This document shows positions 41,716 through 50,856 of a stretch of DNA of 64,000 nt, one piece after another; the stretch's first letter is position 1; every line of letters starts with the position of its first letter. The notes under the pieces are model-generated. The model was not told the origin of the DNA, did not search any database, and saw nothing but the letters and a program-made list of their open reading frames with translations. The stretch is from NCBI GenBank assembly GCA_965216585.1, contig CBDCGC010000003.1:806001-870000 (forward strand), in the 5' to 3' direction. The position numbers and the translations under genes are program-made. The stretch is from CADEER01 sp965216585. Lineage in GTDB: Bacteria; Desulfobacterota; Binatia; HRBIN30; CADEER01.

Positions 41716-44034
41716 TCACTCAGACGCGACCGCCGGCCACTCGCCCCACTCGGCGTGCAACCACGCCGCCGCGTAGCACACGGCGGCGACCAGGCCGGCA
41801 ACGGTAAAGCCAAAGCTCATGGCCACGACGACGCCGAAAACCGAGGCGAGCACCGAAGCGATTCCGTTCACCCCCCAGGCGTAGGGAATCGCCTCGGCGT
41901 ACAGCCCCTCCAGACGCTGCAGACCGTACGGCATCGCTACGCCCAAGCAGAGAGCGACGGGCGCCACCAAGACAACGGCGAGGACCACTCTGACGGCCAG
42001 CGGCAATCCGATCAGCAGCCGCAGCAACGGCTGCATGCCGAGAGCGGCAACGACGATCAAGAACACTGCCGCGGCAAGCCCCACACGAGTCCCCGTTCTC
42101 GGCTCGACATAGGATGTCACGTAGGAACCGAGACCGGAAAAAACCAACAGTGAAAAAAGAACGACCGACAGCGCATAGGTCGGAAAACCGAGAAAGAGAA
42201 CCAGCCTCTGAATGAGGGTGATCTCGATCAGCATGAAGCCGATGCCGATGAACCAAAAATACCAAAGGGCACTCATCGGTGGGGGGGAGGATGCCGGGGA
42301 GAACCACAGCGGCGCCACGAAAGCAGCAATCGACAAGGCGAGAAGGATGGCGAAGGTGAGCAGCAGCATGAGGAAGGGGCTCGCCGGCGTCCAATCGACG
42401 AACCTCGTCCTCTCGCGCGTCAACGAAGTCAGCCGGTCCATGTTGAAGAAGAACGGACGGTCATCCGTCGGCGGACAGACATCCAGATAGTACGAGGAAC
42501 AAAACGCCTCGACGGAGGGTGCATCGGCGAGCTCTTTCCACTCATCGGCAAATTCACCGCGCGGGCCGTAGACGACACCGACGCCGCGCTCCCCGGCAAG
42601 GCCTTCGATCAGGTCGAGCTCGGCGTCCGTGAAAGGCTCGAGTCTCAGTAGAACGGTTCCGGTCGGCGGCCCGAGAAAATCCTGCCCTCTGATCACGACC
42701 ATGTGAGCGCGCGGATGATCGATACCGCGCGCTTCGAGAACTCCCTGCGCCAACACGGCGATGCGCAACGCCTCTTCGCCAACCAGGCGGAACAATCGCG
42801 ACACATTGAGGATCCCCCGCGGTCGCAGGTGGTCGAGATACTCCTCGAAGGCCTCGATGGTATAGAGATTGTTTTCCGCCATGGCGAATCCCTGCGCCAC
42901 GCTGGCACTCAACGTATCCGTAAAGCCGAGGTGGATCTGGTCGTATTTCGTATCGCGCGCGGCGAGCATCGACCGTCCATCGCCGAGGACGGTCGACACT
43001 CCGTCGCGCGAGTAGGGTTTGCCAGACCATCGGCCGAGATCCCCATCGACGACCCGGACGACCGCTTCATTGAGCTCGATGACGTCGACGCGCTGGCCGA
43101 GGGACAGCGCGGTGTAGATGTCGCGACCGCCACCGCCGCCGATGATCAGCGCATGCCCAGGACCGGTCAGCTCGTAGCCGATGCTCTGCGGGCCGGTGCG
43201 CAGGATCTCCCAACCGGGCAAGTCCTCGCCCTCGGGATAGGGAACAGGCGCATAGGCGAGGTCGTAGACGACGGCACCAAACGGTGATCCCGGCTTGCCG
43301 CGAAAGGAAAACGCGCGCGTCAGTGGCGTCCAGTGCTCTCCGAGGGCCTGTTCGCGCCGGCCGAAATGTCCGACCTCCAGGTAGAGCACCCGCGTCGTTG
43401 CCGCCAGCGCCAGCAAGACCAGCCCGGCCGCGACGACGGTCAAAGCCCAGCCCCGCTCGCGCGTCGTGAAGCAGAGTGCCGCGGCGGCGGTGACGACACC
43501 CAGCCCCACCAACAGGTTTGGCGCCGGTCCCAAGCTCAGCAGCGGCACCGCCAACAAGGCACCCAGACCGGCTCCGATGAGATCAGCCGCGTAGACGACG
43601 CCAATCGAAGAGGCGAAGCGGCTGATCGCAACGGCGACCACGACGCCCGAGGCGAAGGGTGGAATCGCCGCCGCCACACACCCGATCACCAGCTTGACGA
43701 CGAAGCCCAGCGTGACCTTGCCGAACATCACCAGATCCAGATGGACCAGGATGAGAGGCAACAGCACGAGGGCGGCGGCGAAGATGAGCGTCCAGCGCGC
43801 CAGTATGTCCTCAGCGTCGCCGGCGAATCGCTTTGGCCACAGATACACGGCCAAAGCACCGGCGCCGGTGCCGAGCAATGACAACGAGATGGCGAGAAAC
43901 GAAAAATGGTACGCCAGGACGGACGAGTATACGCGCGTCAGCACGACCTGTTGAGCCAGCGCACTTGCGGTGACCAGAGCCAGCCCGAACAGGGTCATGC
44001 GCCGGGGTTGTTCGGGCATAGGACGATGGACCAT
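41716..44034 (-). CDS. fused membrane/spermidine synthase-like methyltransferase-fold protein
   Basis: The 772-residue protein has two membrane blocks (about residues 10-200 and 540-770) flanking a soluble spermidine-synthase-like Rossmann domain (about 220-480). The nucleotide motif is ALIIGGGGGRDIYTALSL, followed by VDVIELNEAVV (acidic residue ending strand 2), the DGRSMLA region and YDQIHLGFTD. Such membrane 'fused spermidine synthase' proteins are widespread and mostly uncharacterised; polyamine synthesis is unproven. The ATG at 44034 has GGGAAAG upstream. It is divergent from the enoyl-CoA hydratase-like gene at 44197. Confidence 0.85.
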   Translation of the reverse strand: MVHRPMPEQPRRMTLFGLALVTASALAQQVVLTRVYSSVLAYHFSFLAISLSLLGTGAGALAVYLWPKRFAGDAEDILARWTLIFAAALVLLPLILVHLDLVMFGKVTLGFVVKLVIGCVAAAIPPFASGVVVAVAISRFASSIGVVYAADLIGAGLGALLAVPLLSLGPAPNLLVGLGVVTAAAALCFTTRERGWALTVVAAGLVLLALAATTRVLYLEVGHFGRREQALGEHWTPLTRAFSFRGKPGSPFGAVVYDLAYAPVPYPEGEDLPGWEILRTGPQSIGYELTGPGHALIIGGGGGRDIYTALSLGQRVDVIELNEAVVRVVDGDLGRWSGKPYSRDGVSTVLGDGRSMLAARDTKYDQIHLGFTDTLSASVAQGFAMAENNLYTIEAFEEYLDHLRPRGILNVSRLFRLVGEEALRIAVLAQGVLEARGIDHPRAHMVVIRGQDFLGPPTGTVLLRLEPFTDAELDLIEGLAGERGVGVVYGPRGEFADEWKELADAPSVEAFCSSYYLDVCPPTDDRPFFFNMDRLTSLTRERTRFVDWTPASPFLMLLLTFAILLALSIAAFVAPLWFSPASSPPPMSALWYFWFIGIGFMLIEITLIQRLVLFLGFPTYALSVVLFSLLVFSGLGSYVTSYVEPRTGTRVGLAAAVFLIVVAALGMQPLLRLLIGLPLAVRVVLAVVLVAPVALCLGVAMPYGLQRLEGLYAEAIPYAWGVNGIASVLASVFGVVVAMSFGFTVAGLVAAVCYAAAWLHAEWGEWPAVASE

Positions 44035-44196
44035 AGGCTTTCCCGTGCCGCAGCTCAAACCCACTGGCAACCAACCGGGTCGTGGCGCGAACGTCGGTCG
44101 CTCCGCCCTTTCTTGCACCGCCTCGATCCATCCTCCAAGCTGCCTCCAACCCGTTGGCGAACGCGCCAGATGCGCGGCAATGACACAGGAGCGATG

Positions 44197-45090
44197 ATGA
44201 GTTGGAGCAAGTGGCAAGCGGTCGAGGGGGAAGGGTTCGATTTCGACGAGATCCTCTACGAGAAGTGCTTTCACGACGAGCTCGAGGGCGGCGTGGCGCG
44301 CGTGACTCTCAACAAACCGGAGAAGTACAACGTCATGACGCTCGAGACCGTCGAGCAAATGTTTCGCGCCTTCTACGACGCCAACCACGATGCCAAGATC
44401 GGTGTCATCGTCGTCGCCGGCAAGGGCAAGAACTTCGGCACCGGCGGCGACGTCGAATGGGAGAAGTGGGGACTGCGCAAGGCCTTCTACTTTCGCTATC
44501 CACACAATCGGTTGCTGAGACTCTCACGCAAACCCGTCATCGCAGCCGTGCAGGGCTACTGCATCGGCGGCCACAACCACATGGCCTACTGTTGCGACTT
44601 CACCATCGCCGCCGACAACGCCATCTTCGCTCAAGCCGGGCCACGTGTTTCCAGCCCTGCCGACGGCTTCTTCGTGCCCTATCTGACCAAGGTCGTCGGC
44701 GCCAAGAAAGCGCGCGAGATCTGGATGCTGTGCCGCCGATACCCGGCCGAGGAAGCGTTGAAGATGGGCCTCGTCAACACCGTCGTCCCCCTCGATCAAC
44801 TCGAAGCTGAGGTTCTCAAGTGGTCGGAGGAGATGTTGGCTCTCAGTCCGGGCTGTCTCGAGATTCTCAAAGCATCCTTCGACCAGGAGATGGACGGCTA
44901 CCTGGAGATGGGCACCCTTTCCAGCCAGTACTATCCAGATTGGTTCGATACCCCCGAGGGCAAGGAAGGGGGCAATGCCTTCATGGCCAAGCGCAAGCCG
45001 AAGTTCTGGAATATCCGGGAGCAATACGCCGAGGCACATCGCAAGATCATCGCCGACTACGAACGCGCACAGGGCGACGAAAAGGAGTGA
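44197..45090 (+). CDS. crotonase-family hydratase/hydrolase, MenB/BadI-like
   Basis: The 297-residue protein has the crotonase fold. VIVVAGKGKNFGTGGDVEWEKWG and PVIAAVQGYCIGGHNHMAYCCDFTIAA are the oxyanion regions. SSPADGFFVPYLTKVVGAKKAREIWMLCRRY closely resembles the MenB and BadI segment, so ring closure or hydrolytic ring opening of a cyclic beta-keto acyl-CoA is plausible. It has no menaquinone gene neighbours. The ATG at 44197 is better spaced from AGGAG than the ATG three bases earlier. A 120-bp gap separates it from the radical SAM gene, same strand. Confidence 0.88.
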   Translation: MSWSKWQAVEGEGFDFDEILYEKCFHDELEGGVARVTLNKPEKYNVMTLETVEQMFRAFYDANHDAKIGVIVVAGKGKNFGTGGDVEWEKWGLRKAFYFRYPHNRLLRLSRKPVIAAVQGYCIGGHNHMAYCCDFTIAADNAIFAQAGPRVSSPADGFFVPYLTKVVGAKKAREIWMLCRRYPAEEALKMGLVNTVVPLDQLEAEVLKWSEEMLALSPGCLEILKASFDQEMDGYLEMGTLSSQYYPDWFDTPEGKEGGNAFMAKRKPKFWNIREQYAEAHRKIIADYERAQGDEKE

Positions 45091-45212
45091 GCACACGGCG
45101 TTTTGCTCGAGCCGGTGGCCCGGCGACCATCGATTTTGTTTGATCTACCGGGCATTCCCGACTATGGACGGGAATGTTCCCGCCGGTCCTCCGATCGGCG
45201 TCAGGCCACGCC

Positions 45213-46787
45213 ATGCACTGTACTCTCATTCGCAGCCCCCAGACGCTCGACAAGTTCGTCTCCGCCGGATACGCGGTGCCGCCACTCGGCATGGCCTACG
45301 TCGCCGGCAACCTGTTGGCCGCCGGGCACGAGGTCGTCGCCATCGACACCACGGGCGAGGCAATCGACAACTTCGAGCCGATCGGCAGAAGCTCCCTGCG
45401 CCGCGGCATGACCAACGCGCAGATCCTCGACCGCATCGACCCGGACACCGAGGTCATCGGCTTCAGCCTGATGTTCTCCCACGACTGGCCGGAAACGCGG
45501 CGCCTGATCGCCGAGGTGCACGAACGCTTTCCCGCCGCCGTCATCGTCGGCGGCGGCGAACACTTCACCTCCGATCCGGTCGGCGCTCTGAAGAGCGCTC
45601 CCGGGCTCGACTACGTCATCGTCGGCGAGGGCGACCGGGCGATGCCGCAATTGATCGAGTGCCTGGCGGAGAATCGATCGGTCGAAGAAGTGCCGGGCCT
45701 CTACTTCCGGCGCGGCGAAGAAGTCGAGCACTCCGGCCCCATGGTGCGCGAACGCACCCCCGACGACCTCGCCTGGCCGGCATGGGATCTGTTTCCGATC
45801 GAAACCTACCTGGCCGGCGGCCACGGCTGGGGGGTCGTGCGCGGTCGCAACATGCCGATCAACGCAACCCGCGGTTGCCCCTACCAATGCACGTTCTGCT
45901 CGAGCCCGACGATGTGGACGACCCGCTGGGTGGCGCGCACTCCCGCCGACGTGTTGGCCGAGATCAAGCACTACATCAAGAAGTATCGCGCTACGAATTT
46001 CGACTTTTACGACCTTACGGCGATCGTCAAGAAGAACTGGATCGTCGAGTTCTGCGAGTTGCTGATCGCGGAGAACCTCAACATCACCTGGCAGATTCCG
46101 CAGGGGACCCGTTCCGAAGCGCTCGATGAGGAGGTCTTTCCCCTGCTCATGCGTTCGGGCGCGACCAACATCACCTACGCTCCCGAGAGCGGCAGCGACG
46201 ACATCCTCAAGAAAATCAAGAAGAAGATCCACCGCGACCGCATGCTCGAGTCGATGCGCGCGGCCGTGAAATCCGGCTGCAGCGTCAAAGCCAACTTCAT
46301 CTTCGGCTTCCCCGGCGACGAGTACAGCTCGTACTGGCAGACGTTCAAGTTCATCGCGCAAAGCGCCTGGGTCGGCGTCCACGACATTTCCGTCGGCCCG
46401 TTTCGCCCCTATCCCGGCTCCGAGCTCTTCCGCCAGCTACAAGACGAGGGGGTGATCCCGCGCGAGCTCGACGACGCGTACTACGAAGACCTCGCCTCGG
46501 CCGGCGAGAGCCTTCCTCTCTTCGGCAGCGCCGAGGGAGCCGTGAGCTACTGCGAAAACATGTCGCCGATGGGCCTGCACCGCCTGCGCACGGCGGCCCT
46601 GGCCTGGTTCTACGGCCTGTCTTTCCTCATCCGCCCCCACCGGGTCGCCAAGCTTGCCTACGCCGTCATCACCGAACGGCAGGAATCGCGGCTCGACAAG
46701 TCGCTGGTTGACATGAAACAGCGCATCCGCAAGAACTGGCGCCGCCGCAAGTCGGGACTGTCCCCCGGCCCGATCAACCCGTACTGA
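45213..46787 (+). CDS. B12-binding domain radical SAM protein
   Basis: The 524-residue protein has an N-terminal cobalamin-binding-like Rossmann domain (about 1-150, with IVGGGEHFTSDP and YVIVGEGD). A radical SAM TIM-barrel follows, with the [4Fe-4S] motif CPYQCTFC (Cys222, 226, 229), and then a helical C-terminal region. This is the class B/BchE-like group, which includes methylases, cyclases and rearrangement enzymes; the product here is unknown. The start chosen, MHCTLIRSP, fits the family. A basic tail (KNWRRRKSG) ends the protein. Confidence 0.92.
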   Translation: MHCTLIRSPQTLDKFVSAGYAVPPLGMAYVAGNLLAAGHEVVAIDTTGEAIDNFEPIGRSSLRRGMTNAQILDRIDPDTEVIGFSLMFSHDWPETRRLIAEVHERFPAAVIVGGGEHFTSDPVGALKSAPGLDYVIVGEGDRAMPQLIECLAENRSVEEVPGLYFRRGEEVEHSGPMVRERTPDDLAWPAWDLFPIETYLAGGHGWGVVRGRNMPINATRGCPYQCTFCSSPTMWTTRWVARTPADVLAEIKHYIKKYRATNFDFYDLTAIVKKNWIVEFCELLIAENLNITWQIPQGTRSEALDEEVFPLLMRSGATNITYAPESGSDDILKKIKKKIHRDRMLESMRAAVKSGCSVKANFIFGFPGDEYSSYWQTFKFIAQSAWVGVHDISVGPFRPYPGSELFRQLQDEGVIPRELDDAYYEDLASAGESLPLFGSAEGAVSYCENMSPMGLHRLRTAALAWFYGLSFLIRPHRVAKLAYAVITERQESRLDKSLVDMKQRIRKNWRRRKSGLSPGPINPY

Positions 46788-46797
46788 GGATCCAGAT

Positions 46798-46820
46798 GAG
46801 GCGCAGCAATGCAGCGCCTC
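46798..46820. terminator. GC-rich hairpin between convergent genes
   Basis: GAGGCGC (46798-46804) pairs with GCGCCTC (46814-46820) around a 9-nt loop, 10 bases after the radical SAM stop and between two convergent genes. There is no T-run on the plus strand (GGAAAAAG follows), and on the minus strand the T-run precedes it, so it is not a canonical intrinsic terminator. Confidence 0.4.
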
Positions 46821-46856
46821 GGAAAAAGCCGCACCGCCGCTGGATCGCCGGCCGGT

Positions 46857-48410
46857 TCACGCTCCGTAGGTCTTGCGCAGGTCGTTCTTCAGGACCTTGC
46901 CCATTTGGTTCTTGGGCAACTCGTCGACGAAGTGGATGATCTCGGGCTTTTTGAAGCTGGCCATGTTCTGCTGGCAGAACTTCTCCAGCTCCTCGGCCGT
47001 CGCACTTTCTCCCGGGCGCAGGACGACGATCGCCCCTACCTGCTCGCCCCACTCCTCGTTCTTGAAACCGATCACCGCCGCTTCCTCAACACAGGGGTGT
47101 GACTGCAGCACCGCCTCCACTTCGGCCGGGGCGATGTTCTCTCCGCCGCGGATGATCATGTCGTCCTTGCGACCGCCGAGAAAAATGTATCCGTCTTCGT
47201 CGATCCACCCCATGTCGCGAGTCGGCAACCAGCCGTCGCGCACCGGAGAGTCGGCGCCACCCTCCTCGTTGGCATAGCCCTTCATCAGCCGCGGCGTGCT
47301 GACCCAGATCTCGCCAACCTCGCCGCTCGGCAAGTCGTTGCCTTCGTCGTCGACGACCTTGACCTGGACGTCCGGCAGCGGCCGACCGATCGAGGTCAGT
47401 CGCTTGAGGCATCGCGCCACCTCTTCTGGCGTGCCGGCGAGCTTGTGATCGTCGGGACCGAGGACGGTCAACGTCGACGTCGTTTCGGTCTGCCCAAAGG
47501 CGTTGACGAACCCAACCGTCTCGGGAAAGAGCTCGATGGCACGGCGGATCACCGGAAACGGCATCGCGGCGCCGCCGTACGACAGGTTGCTGAGCGTGCT
47601 GAGATCGCGCTCGGCAAAGGTCGGATGATCGATGATCATCTTCATCATCGTCGGCACGACGAAGGCGTGCGTCACCGACTCCTTGTCCGCCGCGTCCAGC
47701 CACTCTCCCGCTTCGAACTGCGGCAAGACGACCAGCTTCCGGCCGGTGAACAAGCTGGTCATGATGTTGGTCGCGCCAGCGATGTGGTAGAGCGGCGCCG
47801 AGAGCAAGGCGGTGCCGCGCGGTGAGCCGTCGGCCATCTCGACGTTGTTGACGACGTAGGCGGTGAACTCGTTGTGCGACAGCATCACTCCCTTGGGCAG
47901 CGACGTCGTGCCGCTGGTGTACATCAGTATGGTCGTCTGCGAGTCGTCGATCGCCGCCTCTTCGCAAACATCGGTGACCCCGTCGAGCAGCTTGGGAAAA
48001 TGAACCATCCCCTCGTGCTCACCCTCGAGTGCGACGTAGGTGGCGACCGACGGCAACTCGTTCTCGAGCGATTCGACGAGCGAAACGTAACGGTCGCCGG
48101 CCAACAGGACTTTCGTCTTCGCCGTCGACAGGATGTGCTTCAGCTCGATCGGTTTGGCCCGGTAGTTGACCGGCACGAAAACGCCGCCGATCAGGGCCGT
48201 CGCGAAGTACGTCGCGACGTAGTCGTCGGAGTTGGTCTGCAACACGGCGACGCGGTCGCCGGGCTCGACACCGGCGCTGCGCAGGGCGTTGCCGATGCGT
48301 TGCACACGCTGCCACAGCTCGGCGTAGGTCCAGCGACGATCGCCGAATACGAGAATCTCCTGCTCCGGAAAGATCGAAGCGGGAATGCTCACGAAGTTGG
48401 CTGTATTCAT
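46857..48410 (-). CDS. AMP-binding acyl-CoA synthetase
   Basis: The 517-residue protein is an ANL-family long/medium-chain acyl-CoA ligase. The P-loop is MYTSGTTSLPKGVMLSH (about 164-180). VNAFGQTETTS, GWLPTRDMGWIDEDGYIFLGGRKDDMIIRGGENIAPAEVE and the C-terminal PKNQMGKVLKNDL complete motifs A5-A10. It activates a carboxylate to its CoA thioester with ATP. It is the last gene of the operon that starts with the acetone-carboxylase-type genes, 18 bp after a CoA transferase gene. Confidence 0.93.
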   Translation of the reverse strand: MNTANFVSIPASIFPEQEILVFGDRRWTYAELWQRVQRIGNALRSAGVEPGDRVAVLQTNSDDYVATYFATALIGGVFVPVNYRAKPIELKHILSTAKTKVLLAGDRYVSLVESLENELPSVATYVALEGEHEGMVHFPKLLDGVTDVCEEAAIDDSQTTILMYTSGTTSLPKGVMLSHNEFTAYVVNNVEMADGSPRGTALLSAPLYHIAGATNIMTSLFTGRKLVVLPQFEAGEWLDAADKESVTHAFVVPTMMKMIIDHPTFAERDLSTLSNLSYGGAAMPFPVIRRAIELFPETVGFVNAFGQTETTSTLTVLGPDDHKLAGTPEEVARCLKRLTSIGRPLPDVQVKVVDDEGNDLPSGEVGEIWVSTPRLMKGYANEEGGADSPVRDGWLPTRDMGWIDEDGYIFLGGRKDDMIIRGGENIAPAEVEAVLQSHPCVEEAAVIGFKNEEWGEQVGAIVVLRPGESATAEELEKFCQQNMASFKKPEIIHFVDELPKNQMGKVLKNDLRKTYGA

Positions 48411-48428
48411 CGATCCTCCAGATCCGTG

Positions 48429-49640
48429 CTAAGCTTTCCACTCACCCGCGGCCTTCGAATCGACCAAGGTGCGTATTTCATCGGCGGAGTAGCCCAGCTC
48501 GCGTAGGATCTCGCTCGTGTGTTCGCCCAACATCGGCGGGTGAGCGCGTACCCCGCCGGGGGTCTCGTGGAAGTGGATCGGCAGCCCGGTGACGTCGACG
48601 CTGCCCAGCGTCGGGTGCGCAACCGTTTGGATCATGCCGTTGTGCCGCACCTGCGGATCTTCGACGACCTCGGGTGCTTCCTTGATCGGCGCCGTCAGCA
48701 CGTCGGCGTCGACCAGACGTTGGACCAGCTCTTCGCGGGTGAAGTCGCGCGTGCGTTGGCTCAAGACGCGATCGAGCTCGTCCTGGTTGGCCAATCGATC
48801 ATCCACCGTGGCAAAGCGCTCTTCCTCGATCCACTTCGCTCCCAGCGCGCTGCACAAGTTGGCGAAGAACTTCTGCCCGGGACAAGTGATTACCGCCATC
48901 TTTCCGTCCTTCGTCGGATAGATCCCCGAGGGCGCGAAATACAGGCTGCGGTTGCCTGTGCGCGGCACGACTTCGCCGGTGATCAGGTAGCTACCGAGAC
49001 CGGCGGCTTGCGCATGGATCAAAGCATCGAGCAGGCACACGTCGATCCGCTGCCCCTTGCCGCTGGCATCGCGCACACGCAGAGCGCTCAAGGCAGCGGT
49101 CGTCGCCAACACCGAGGTCAGGGTATCGATCAGCGGAACCGTAACACGCACCGGATCGCCATCGGGCTCACCGTTGAGCGCCAGCAAACCGGCGTAGCCC
49201 TGGGCGAGAAAGTCGATCCCCGGGCGCCCCTCGTAGGGGCCACCGGCGCCAAAGGCGGTGATGCCGATCCAGATGACGTCCCGGCGATGGGCGCGGACGC
49301 TATCGTAGTCGAGCTCGAGCTTCGACAGCGCCGGCTCGCGAACGTTGGTCACGACGACGTCGCTGCTCTTCACCAACCGCGCAAACACTTCCTGAGCCGC
49401 GTCCGTGCGCAGGTCGAGGCACAGAGATCGCTTGCTGCGGTTGAGGGAGAGGTAGGCCGAACGCAGCCCATCGCGCTGCGGTCCGAGGTGGCGACTCTCG
49501 TCGCCGTAGTGCGACTCGACCTTGATGACGTCGGCGCCCATGTCGCCCATCAGGGTCCCCGCGTAGGGGCCCGCCATCATCGTCGAGACATCGAGAACGC
49601 GCAGACCGGCAAGCGGCCCGGGCGGTGGCGAATCGCTCAT
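48429..49640 (-). CDS. family III (CaiB/BaiF) CoA transferase, copy 1
   Basis: The 403-residue protein is a formyl-CoA-transferase-type enzyme that moves CoA between carboxylates through an enzyme-bound aspartyl anhydride. Family landmarks are GLRVLDVSTMMAGPYAGTLMGDMGADVIKVE at the N-terminus, VTNVREPALSKLELDYDSV, and GRPGIDFLAQGYAGL, where the Asp (about residue 165) is in the catalytic position. GIYPTKDGKMAVITCPGQKF and a C-terminal hinge follow. It begins 4 bp after the stop of copy 2. Confidence 0.92.
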   Translation of the reverse strand: MSDSPPPGPLAGLRVLDVSTMMAGPYAGTLMGDMGADVIKVESHYGDESRHLGPQRDGLRSAYLSLNRSKRSLCLDLRTDAAQEVFARLVKSSDVVVTNVREPALSKLELDYDSVRAHRRDVIWIGITAFGAGGPYEGRPGIDFLAQGYAGLLALNGEPDGDPVRVTVPLIDTLTSVLATTAALSALRVRDASGKGQRIDVCLLDALIHAQAAGLGSYLITGEVVPRTGNRSLYFAPSGIYPTKDGKMAVITCPGQKFFANLCSALGAKWIEEERFATVDDRLANQDELDRVLSQRTRDFTREELVQRLVDADVLTAPIKEAPEVVEDPQVRHNGMIQTVAHPTLGSVDVTGLPIHFHETPGGVRAHPPMLGEHTSEILRELGYSADEIRTLVDSKAAGEWKA

Positions 49641-49644
49641 CGGA

Positions 49645-50856
49645 TCAGGGGATGACCGCCGCTTCTTTGAGCTCGGCGATTTCCTCCCACGTGTAGTCGA
49701 GCAGCGTGTTGAGCGTCAGCTCGGTGTCCTGCGCCAACTCGGGACCGAGGCTGCGCACGCTGGCCGGTGTTTTTCTCAAACCTATCGGCAGGCCGCGCAC
49801 GTCGACCTCGCGCTGCACCTCTTCGCAATACGCCTTGACGAAGTAGTCGTTTTCCCACGCCTGCGGGTCTGCCGCGAGGTCTTTCAGATTGGCCACCGGG
49901 CTCGATGGTACACCGGCATCGCGCAGCTTTTCGACCCAGGTTTCGGCATCGGCCACGGCAAAGATCGCATCCATCGCTTCGACCAGCAGGCGACCGTTGG
50001 CGCGTCGCTGTTCAGGCGATGCAAAACGGTCGTCGCCTCGCATCGCGTCGGCCGACAAGGCGTCGCAAACCTTCGTCCAACCGGCCTCGCTGTTGTGCGC
50101 GCACATGAACAGCCACTTGTCGCGCGCCTGGTAGACATTCCACAGGGGATTGACGACGTCCTTGCGCGAGCGCTGCTCGGCGCGCCCGTGGTCGCCGGCC
50201 AGATAGGCCTGCAGGCTCTGGCCGGTCAGATAGAGCTGAGCGCCGTAGAGAGAAGCATCGACCCACTGCCCCTTGCCGCTGCGCCGGCGATGGTGGAGCG
50301 CCATCATGATGGCCAGCGCGGACATCAAGCCGCCGTAGGCATCACCCGACCCCATGCCGAGATAGATCGGCGGTTGGCCGGGTTCGCCGAGGCGCGCCAT
50401 CAACCCGGTCAACGCCTGCACCGTCATGTCGAAGGACGGCTTGTTCACCTCGCCGAACCGCCCGTAGCCGGTGTTGGTTGCGTAGATCAGCTTGGGGTTG
50501 ATCTCACACAGCTTGTCGTAGCCGAGATTCCAGCCCTCGAGCAGCTCGATCCCCATGTTGGAGAGAAAGACGTCCGACTTTTCGACCAAACGATAGAGAA
50601 TGTCGCGTCCCTTCTCCTGTTTGAGATCGATCGCGATGCTCTTCTTGTTGCGGTTGATGACCAGGAAGTACTGGTTCCAATCCGCCACCGGCAGCGCCTT
50701 GATCGAGCGCACACCGCGCCCTTGATCGCCGCCTTTGGGGCGCTCGACCTTGATCACCTCGGCGCCGAAATCGGCGAGGTGTTGTGCCGCAACCGGGCCC
50801 TGGAACCACACCGTCAGGTCGATGACCCGTACTCCCGCCAGTGCCGCAGGGTTCAC
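49645..50856 (-). CDS. family III (CaiB/BaiF) CoA transferase, copy 2
   Basis: The 403-residue protein starts GVRVIDLTVWFQGPVAAQHLADFGAEVIKVERPKGGD and has FLSNMGIELLEGWNLGYDKL. KPSFDMTVQALTGLMARLGEPGQPP contains the catalytic-position Asp (about 165), and YGGLMSALAIMMALHHRRRSGKGQWVDASL follows. The GTG start at 50856 overlaps the TGA of copy 3 (GTGA). Sequence upstream in the same frame belongs to copy 3 read out of frame and is not part of this protein. Confidence 0.92.
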   Translation of the reverse strand: MNPAALAGVRVIDLTVWFQGPVAAQHLADFGAEVIKVERPKGGDQGRGVRSIKALPVADWNQYFLVINRNKKSIAIDLKQEKGRDILYRLVEKSDVFLSNMGIELLEGWNLGYDKLCEINPKLIYATNTGYGRFGEVNKPSFDMTVQALTGLMARLGEPGQPPIYLGMGSGDAYGGLMSALAIMMALHHRRRSGKGQWVDASLYGAQLYLTGQSLQAYLAGDHGRAEQRSRKDVVNPLWNVYQARDKWLFMCAHNSEAGWTKVCDALSADAMRGDDRFASPEQRRANGRLLVEAMDAIFAVADAETWVEKLRDAGVPSSPVANLKDLAADPQAWENDYFVKAYCEEVQREVDVRGLPIGLRKTPASVRSLGPELAQDTELTLNTLLDYTWEEIAELKEAAVIP